Origin: Yamagishiella unicocca
Taxonomy: Eukaryota; Chlorophyta; Chlorophyceae; Chlamydomonadales; Volvocaceae
Reading direction: 5' to 3'
Assembly: GCA_003116995.1 (NCBI GenBank)
Contig: BDSL01000019.1
Coordinates: 930,001-994,000, forward strand
Length of the DNA stretch: 64,000 bases
The position numbers and the translations under genes are program-made. Numbering within the stretch: the stretch's first letter is position 1; each line of letters opens with the position of its first letter. Under the pieces are notes generated by a model, which worked only from the letters and a program-made list of their open reading frames with translations, did not search any database and was not told where the DNA came from. This document shows, piece by piece, positions 57,401 to 64,000 of this stretch.

Positions 57401-60400
57401 TATCCACGGCTGTGGCTTGCACGACAACACCGACACGCGTCTCCTACGCTGCCCACCGCATCCCACCGCAGTTTCCTCCCCATGACCCCGCCAACCACCA
57501 ACCGCCCTGCCAGACCCCATCAACCGCCAACCGCCCTGCCCACCGCCTCACATGGATGAAGCGCCAAGTCGCCCACTCCGTGAAGTTCAAGCCAGCGGCC
57601 ACTATCTTGGGTCCGTTGTTCACCAGGTCCAGGGTTTTGGCCAGGTACATGTTACCCGCATCCCACAAACCCATTTTTACCACCTCGTAGGGACCACTGG
57701 AGGAGTTGCTGCTCAGCAGGTGGTTCGGCGTGGCCGGGTCGGCCAGGTCGTAGAATATTGCGATATCCAGGCGGGCAACATCCCATATGTCCTGCAGCCG
57801 TGTGTGTGTGTGTGTTTGGGGGGCGGACGGGTGGGTGCGAGGGTGGGGTGGGGGGAGGTTGGAGGGGGGAGAGGGGCAGGCGGGGTGCGCCGGCGCAGGG
57901 TGGCCAAAGCACTGCGTAACGGCAGACGTCAGATCCAGATCTGCCGTACTCACCCGCAGGCCGAAGTCGGTTGGGATACGTCGCAGCGTTCTGAAACCCA
58001 GGTACACGCCGTGGTGCAGATCCTGGGGGGAGGGGGGGAGCCGGGAGGAGTGGGAGGTGGCGTTATCAAGTTGAGGCGTTGGCAAGTCAAGGCGTTGCCA
58101 AGTTGAGGCGAAGCCAAAATCTCAAGTAACCTCCTTACCGACGTGATGAAGAGCATTTCTCCCCTCAGCCGCGGCCCCTGCCCGCCCTCACACGCGCCCC
58201 TGCCCGCCCTCACACGCGCCCCTGCCCGCCCTCACACGCGCCCCTGCCCGCCCTCACAGCCGCACCTTGAGCGCCTGTGCCCTGCTCGCCAGGTCCTCGT
58301 ACATGTCGTCCAGGCCTTCCTGTAGCGGCACACCGAACTGCGGCAGCCCCTGCGACACGACCACCAGGAGCGATGCGGGCGCGGCGGCAACCCCACACGT
58401 CAAGGCGCGGCACACGGTTACCACCAGCAACGTCATCCCCAAACTCCCAACCGCCAACTGCAGACTCCGGGCTTTGCCGTACAGGCGCGACTTCTCGCAC
58501 GTCGTACACGGGCCGGGGGCCTTATGACGCGCCGCCGCGCGCGCGCGCCGCGAGCGGCGAGCGACTGCTGCTGCTCCCCTGATCCCGTAACCCCCCTGCC
58601 TCATCCTCGCCTCACAGCTGCACTCACCTCCACGTGGCTGCTCCCTGCATACAGGCGGTCCAGCACCCGGCCGTTGATCGCCACCTCGTGGATCGCCCGA
58701 GCAGCCAGGGCTGCCGAGGGTGGGAGCGAGCAGGGAGGGGGAGGGAGGGCGCAGGGGCGGGAAGGAAGCAGCGATCAAAGGAGGGGAAAGAGAGGGAGGA
58801 GGGCCGGAAAGCGTGCGTGGGTGCGTGCGCGCAGCCGGGCGGGCGGAGGGGGGAGGGGGAAGGGCCGGTGGGTAATAAAAACAAAACACACAAAAAGCCA
58901 TCCCCTCCAGCGCCTCCAGTCGCTGGGGTCGTGCGCAGTGCGCCATCTGGGACTGTTCGATTTCCCCGTGTGGAGCCCCGCGGCGTGGCGGTGAGCCCAC
59001 ACATTGGCTCACCCACGCTGTTGAGGTCCTCCACAGCAGCCTGCTGCCGAATCAGCTTCGTCAGCAGCAGTGCAAACGTGATCGTGTGGGCGGTGAGCAT
59101 CAGCGCCACGGCGGCCAGGGTGCGCCATCGCAGCTGGCGGGCAGGTTGCAGAGCCTGCGGGCGGACGCGGCGGGGAACAGCAGCAGGAAGCCGGGCGGGG
59201 GGTGGGGAGGGGAAAACACGGGGGGTCAGGCACGCCGAGGCAGGCGGGGAATCATTCTTGGGTTTTATTACTCCTCCCTTATACTCTCAAGGTAATCCCG
59301 GTAGCTGCTAGCGCGGGGAATCAAGTCACACTGCTTCCGCGCGTCCCCTTCCGCGTGCGCCTCGCGGCACGCAGGAGTCCCTGAGTGGCCTACGACGACC
59401 CACCAGCGGGCTCATGAGGATCTTGTGCAGCTTCTTGAAGCGCTTGCCAACGCTGTAGTTTGCCACCATCGCCCCCGCCTCGCTCTCCACATCCTCCGTG
59501 CCGCCGTCCCGGCCGCTGTCGCCGGCCGCCCCCCGGCTCTTGGGCGACATGGTCTCGCCCATCATCCCACTGGCAGAGCTCCGCCGCTCGCCATCCGCTT
59601 CCACGCTCATCCCGTCGCCCTCAACGGCACTGCCCTCGCTGCCGCCGGTCAGGCGGTCCGGGTCGGGGCTGGGGGGGTCTCGGAAGAACGACGACTTTCC
59701 GCCGTTGGAGGTGACACCGGCATCAGCCTGAGGGCCAGAAGCGGGGCGGGCGTGGTGCCGCGAGAGGGCGGGGATAGGCCGGTGAGTCGACGCGGGGAGG
59801 GAGGTGAGGAGTAGGTGAGCAGCCGGCGCGAGGCGTGTTTGGAGAGTCCGGCAGGAACGACCCACGGGTCGGCTCTGCAGCGGAGTGCAGGGCAGGCAGG
59901 GCACCGGGTCCGGCTCAGCGCCGTACCTTGCCCGGGGGCACTGGGTCGTGGCCGGTGCTGTTGAGCACCCAGCTCTGAATCATGTTCGCCTTGGACTCGG
60001 CCATCTTGCCCTTGCGGGGGGCCTCGTGCTGCGCATGGTGACAGGTGCAGGTGCAATGGAGCGAGCGGGACATGGCGCCAGCGGGCAGGGGGGGGGGAGG
60101 GGAAAACCGAGGTAAGTAAATCGGATGGAGCGGTGGGTGGGCGGTTGGGAGTTGGTTTGGACGGTTGGGAGTTGGTCAATGGCACCGCATGCGGAATGAT
60201 GCGAGACAAACCGGGAGGCACAACCAGGATGCTCCGATACCCGAGACCGGTGCCCCTCTCCCTTTCCAAATCCTCCTCACCTCCAACAAACCCATCGACA
60301 AGCCCACCACCAAACCCACCATCGAGCCGAACGCCGCATCCGCAGGCGGCATCAGCGACGCCCCTTCCCGCAGCATCGTGTTCCCGGGCAAGGACGCAGC

Positions 60401-63400
60401 CGGCGCCCTCACGCGCTGACCCGCGGGTCGGTCGTCCAGGCCGGCGTCAAGACCACGAGCACGTGCCGGGTCGTACGCCGTATCCAGCGACATGTTGCTA
60501 GCCAACACCTCCGGGTCGGTCGACGTGCGCGGTAGTACGGCGGACGCCGACACGGCGCCAGTGCCGCCGCCAGCGACTTCGCCGTTGTGCTCCGCCACTG
60601 AGATTATAGACAGCCGCGACGGCGCCTGCCCGTTGGCGGCGAGCAAGCTGCTCTTAAGCGCCGCGACTCGCAGCGGAGTGATGACGGGGTCACCGGGGTT
60701 GGCCGACGGCGGAGACGTCTGCATCGGCGGCGACGACGACGCCAGACCGTTGGCCGTTGTCCGTTGTAGCGTTGCAGACGCGGGCATGTCGTTGGGGCCG
60801 CTCTCGATGCCCGTCAGGGTGGGCATGAGGCTTCTCGCCATGGGGGAGCCAGGCAGCGACGACGTCAGAGTCGTTATCCCCGCTGTCAAGGCCGCAGCCT
60901 TGTCCGCCAGAGACATGGACGCGGCGCCGGTAGCCGCGCCGAACTTGGGCGGCGACCCTGACCGTCCCATCGCCGCCAGTCGGTCGATGGAAACCACGCG
61001 GGTCAGCAGCTGCTGCCACTTCCCGCCGATGGCGGCCGGGCCTTGCAGCGGCGGCGTCGACAGCGCCGGCCCTGGCATAAGCCCCGACATGTCGTTGTCG
61101 TACAGCCAGCGCAGGAAGCCCGGCTGCACCGGCTTCGGAGCTGCGGGGCGCACGCAGAGAAAGGCAGAGCCGTGGGGCCCGGTGCGGCGCACGGCCCGCA
61201 CATGGAGATCCATGGCACAGCCGTCGCTGTGGTGCCGTACAGTCACGTTGAGGGAGGCCCCCAGCCTGCCGGGCCTTACGGGCCGCTTCTTGAGGGCGCC
61301 CCGAACCGCCGCGTCGGGTCCGGAGGCGTTCGCTGCGTCCAGCATGGCCATCACTCCGCCGGGCGGCAAGGGGAGGAGGTCGGTGACGGCAGCACCGGTG
61401 ACGGCGGAGGGTGAGGCGCCCAGGACCAGACCTAGCGGGCAGGGGCGGGAGGGAGAGGGCGGGAGGGAGGGGTCGGAGGCGGAGGCGGGGAGGGGGCTTT
61501 AAGGAGAATCCGCGAATCCACGGCCGACAAACCAAGGCGGTGAAGATGGCGGTCCAGAAGAGACGGGGAGGGGGGGTCAGTCAGGCAGAGGGGGGTGTAG
61601 CAAGATGATGTGTATGGGGGTTCAGGAGAGGGCGGGACTGGCGTTTTGGCGTCGTGGCCCGTGGACAGCGTCATCATCACCGCCACCGCCACCCCCACCG
61701 CCACCCCCACCGCCACCCCCACCGCCACCCCCACCGCCACCCCCACCGCCACTTACTTGCTTGCCCCAGAGGACACGCCGCATCCGCTCGCAGCACCCGA
61801 CCCTTCTCGTCCACCTCCAGCACACCCGCCAGCAGGTCCGCCCTCCACAGCTCCACCTCCAGCACCAGGCAGTGGGGCGCAGCAGCCATCGGCGTCTCGT
61901 CCAACAGCTCCGTGTCGCCACCGCCCACGTCCGGCGGCAGCCGCAGACTCATCGGCTTGCCCCCGGGCCACGCCGGCGAAGTCCGGTCCGGTCCGCAAAC
62001 GTTTGCCGACCCTGGCAGTTGCTGCTGCTGCTGCTGCTGTAACATCAGCTGCTGTTGCAGCTGCTGCAGCTGCTGCTGCTGTTGCTGCTGCAGCTGCTGT
62101 AGCTGCTGCTGCTGCTGCAGCTGCAGCGACACCATGGACGGGGCCACTACCGCCGACCGGTCCGCCTGTGAGGGACGGGGCACAGGCAGGGACAGCACCG
62201 CCGCCGCCGCCGCCGGGGCCAGCGCCGCAGTGGTTCCGGAGCCGGCGGGCGAGGCAGTCCGTACCGCGGCCCCCATTAGATGCCGCTGCGACATGGGGCC
62301 GCCCGGCACCGGAAGATCCAGGACGCCACTGGTCCGAGGTGTCAGGGGCCCTATGCTGCGGTTGATGAGTAGGTTGGAGCTGCTGCGTTCTACGGCTGCT
62401 GCGACGGCGGCAGCTAGTGCGGAGGAGCCGGCCGTGGAGGCCGAGAAGGGAGGAGAAGATACGGCCTCCGGCCGCGCTGCCGCCGGGGGGGGCATGGCGG
62501 TGTCGCAGATGGTGCTCGCTGCGCGACGGGGGCGAGGGGGTCAGGTGGGTTGGTTGGGGGTTGAGATGGGTTGGTTGGGGGTCAGGTGGGTTGGTTGGGG
62601 GTCAGGTGGGTTGGTTGGGGGTCAGGTGGGTTGGTTGGGGGGTCAGGTGTGTTGGTTGGGGGTTCAGATGGGTTGGTGGATTGTCAGGTGGGTTGGTTGG
62701 GGGTTCCGCACCCGCACCCGCACCCGCACCCGCACCCGCACCCGCACCCGCACCCGCACCCGCGCATGCCATATTCCTGGAAGTATGCAACCGAACATGC
62801 ATAACCTACTGTACGACACTCCCGGCGCCTCTCACCCAGTTGCTCCAGAACCGCCTCATCATCCGCGTCCAGCGTCATGGCGCTCTCGTGCCGCTCCGTA
62901 GCCTCCGCCACGGGCCGCCTGGCGCCCCCGCCGCCCCGGCCCTGCTGCCATGACCCATCCGACTCCGCCACCGCCGGCGCCTTCGCCACCGCCCCCCACA
63001 CGCCCTGGCTCGCCGCCCGCTGCAATGACGTGTTCCTGCTCAGCGGCCGCCTCTCCACCATGCCGGCGGCATCCAAGCGCACCGGGCTGCGCATCTCCAT
63101 AATCGGCGGCGACAGCAGGATCCCACCACCACCACCGCCGCCGCCGCCGCCGCCACCGCCGGCGGCGGCCAGGTAGCTGTGCCGCGACTCGCCGTGCGAC
63201 TGGATCGTGACCCGGTTGCGGCTATCAGACGCCACGGTGCTCTCGCCGTTCCGCAGGTACAACCTGGCGCCCTGAGCCTGGCCGCCAAAGCCGTTGTACG
63301 ACTCGCCGTCCCCGTGGCGGTTGATCCTGCTCCTCACGTCGACGCCGTACATGCTGTCGTTGTTGCGCATCAGCGACCGCCCCGGCGGCCCGGGGCTCCC

Positions 63401-63728
63401 CATGCCGCCGCCGCCGCCGCCGCCGTTGTAGCCGCTGTGCGACTCTCCGTACCCGAGCCGCTGGCTCCTGAAGCCGCCCACGTCGGCAGTTGACGCGTAG
63501 GCGCCGTTGGGGGTCATTGGATCCGGATCCGGATCCCGCGGGGGTGCCCTGCGCACCAGGCGCACCTTGAGGACTGCGGGCACCGTTGTGGCGCCTAGCA
63601 GCTGCGAGGCGAGCAGGGCCTCCTCGGGACCGACCAGGCTGGCCAGGTGCTGCAGCTCGGCCCGGGCCTGCTCGTCGGGGATGAGGTTGACGCCCACACG
63701 CCAGGAGCAGTCGGGGTTATCCGAGGAC
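51435..63728 (-). CDS. PAS / tiny-macrocysts-type four-span membrane protein, 5' end beyond window
   Basis: Probable sensory membrane protein of the PAS-TmcB type common in volvocine algae; its ligand and output are unknown. Exons (minus): 63728-62836, 62518-61757, 61431-60281, 60028-59927, 59727-59404, 59154-59013, 58710-58628, 58349-58266, 58022-57954, 57791-57552, 57176-57003, 56777-56691, 56473-56126, 55945-55802, 55422-55373, 54711-54681, 54265-54155, 53732-53577, 53057-52908, 52564-52518 and 52049-51820, about 1,790 codons, all in phase. A last exon near 51527-51435 encodes GGIPKGPDMFGNRDSD, but in a frame one base off the preceding exon. PAS-like segments lie around 63500-63730, 61757-61880 and 61130-61431 (SLVLGASPSAVTGAAVTDL). 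A polyGln tract is at 62020-62130. Membrane spans lie near 59040-59120, 57010-57080, 55820-55890 and 51975-52035, flanking an extracellular region with N-glycosylation-like sites. The tail LRPLVRKAHSEMRRIAELL is typical of the group. The start lies outside the window. Confidence 0.8.
51586..51608. repeat. Telomere-like tract in last intron
   Basis: GGTTTTTAGGGTTTAGGG holds two TTTAGGG-type units, in the last intron of the PAS gene. Short enough to be chance. Confidence 0.5.
52113..52170 (+). repeat. Motif B copy, full length
   Basis: ATTATATCCGCGAATCCACG, then GCCGGCAAACCAAGGGCGCT and GAGGATGGTGGTCCAG, in the intron 52050-52517 of the - strand PAS gene, antisense to it. It is the longest motif B copy and shares a GATGGYGGTCCAG tail with 61504. 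Confidence 0.85.
52838..52896. repeat. 16-bp minisatellite next to 5' splice site
   Basis: Nearly four copies of CTCCGCGCACTGCGAC, within 15 bases of the - strand donor at 52907. Confidence 0.9.
54395..54475 (-). repeat. Motif A copy, full length
   Basis: Reverse copy: CGCATGCATCTCAAAACTTC, then TGTTTTAACCGATTTTTTCG and ACATCCACGGGTTTCCCTCG on the + strand, in the intron 54266-54680 of the PAS gene. In this orientation it is sense to the - strand transcript. Confidence 0.9.
54475..54672. repeat. About 32-bp C-rich minisatellite in intron
   Basis: Six copies of a CCGTACCGCAACCCCACCCG-containing unit, beginning exactly where the motif A copy ends and finishing about 10 bases from the exon at 54681. 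Confidence 0.9.
54953..55255. repeat. 26-bp minisatellite in intron
   Basis: Eleven to twelve copies of a unit containing GGAGGAGACAGACCAGGCGG, all purine-biased on the + strand, in the intron 54712-55372. The 26-base period means all three frames stay open in both directions, which produces long false ORFs. Confidence 0.95.
58174..58260. repeat. 22-bp minisatellite next to exon 58266-58349
   Basis: Four copies of GCCCCTGCCCGCCCTCACAC-type units, stopping 6 bases before the - strand donor of exon 58349-58266. Confidence 0.9.
61504..61560 (+). repeat. Motif B copy
   Basis: GAATCCGCGAATCCACGGCC, GACAAACCAAGGCGGTGAAG, then ATGGCGGTCCAG, in the intron 61432-61756 of the PAS gene, antisense to transcription. 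Confidence 0.85.
61675..61752. repeat. 12-bp CCACCGCCACCC repeat at 5' splice site
   Basis: Six copies of CCACCGCCACCC, immediately beside the - strand donor at 61751-61756. Confidence 0.9.
62533..62766. repeat. Two adjacent tandem arrays in intron
   Basis: About seven copies of a 20-base GGTCAGGTGGGTTGGTTGGG unit (62533-62702), followed directly by ten copies of the hexamer CGCACC/CACCCG (62704-62766). Both lie in the intron 62519-62835 of the PAS gene. Confidence 0.9.
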
Positions 63729-63731
63729 CTG

Positions 63732-64000
63732 CGGAAGGGCACGGGAGGGAGGGAGGGGTAAAGGATAATCCGCGAATCCACGGCCGACGGGGTTCGAGGA
63801 AGACCCGGCCGACGGGGAGGGAGGGAGGGAGGGGTAGAGGATAGCAGTGCGCTGCGGCGGGCGCAGGGGAGGAGCACAACGCGTTAAGGGGTGGAGAGGG
63901 AGCGGGCGGGTGCTGGACCCCGCCGGCAGGGGGTCCTCTGCCCTGCCACCCTTCCACTCCCATCAGACACGCGAGACACATGGAAAACACAAATGAAACC
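63732..64000. other. Right edge: intron or 5' part of PAS gene
   Basis: No coding segment recognised. Since the exon ending at 63728 starts in mid-codon, this should be intron of the PAS gene whose upstream exons lie beyond the window. It contains a motif B start fused to a motif A start (63762-63808). Confidence 0.5.
63762..63808 (+). repeat. Hybrid motif B + motif A copy
   Basis: GGATAATCCGCGAATCCACG, then GCCGACGGGGTTCGAGGAAG and ACCCGGCCGAC. The beginning of motif B runs directly into the beginning of motif A, showing that the two motifs occur side by side. Confidence 0.75.

Overview
The window looks like nuclear DNA of a chlamydomonadalean (volvocine-type) green alga. Every gene I could model is split into many short, GC-rich exons with GT..AG introns. 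The proteins carry Ala/Gly/Pro/Gln-rich low-complexity stretches. Several architectures are typical of Chlamydomonas and Volvox relatives: a PAS protein with a tiny-macrocysts-type membrane region, a kinesin-light-chain-like TPR protein, and a BTB protein. GC-rich genes alternate with visibly more AT-rich intergenic blocks. No bacterial-style operon, CRISPR array or rRNA was seen. Exon boundaries are my own, chosen so that splice sites, reading phase and protein sense agree; most 5' ends are uncertain.

Layout, + strand: an ankyrin protein with a DUF4145-like N-terminal segment (about 1783-5652); a complete RBBP9-like serine hydrolase (7151-8292); a leucine-rich hypothetical protein (11268-15100); a 20-exon membrane protein of the plant At5g58100 family, with signal peptide and C-terminal anchor (17663-29101); a TIR/HET-like plus TPR protein (30624-33392); a 1,274-residue single-pass orphan protein (35251-40397); a DUF3700/glutamine-amidotransferase-like protein (43123-46322); and a BTB protein (46877-49694). 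On the - strand one large gene, truncated at the right edge, runs from 63728 down to about 51435. It encodes PAS-like regions, a polyglutamine tract and four membrane spans, and it is convergent with the BTB gene.

The most striking non-coding signal is a set of two related dispersed motifs (A and B) found about a dozen times. Every copy lies inside an intron (or, for one, immediately upstream of the first visible exon of the - strand gene), in both orientations, and none was noticed in the AT-rich intergenic blocks. Many introns also hold private minisatellites, including a roughly 0.9 kb, 44-bp-period array in one intron of the At5g58100-like gene. The AT-rich block at 40.4-43.1 kb holds a long imperfect inverted repeat and a separate perfect hairpin.

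The genes do not form an evident pathway. Two are plausible sensors (PAS membrane protein, TIR/HET-like TPR protein), two are protein-interaction scaffolds (ankyrin, BTB), and the others are a hydrolase, an amidotransferase-like protein and membrane proteins of unknown role.
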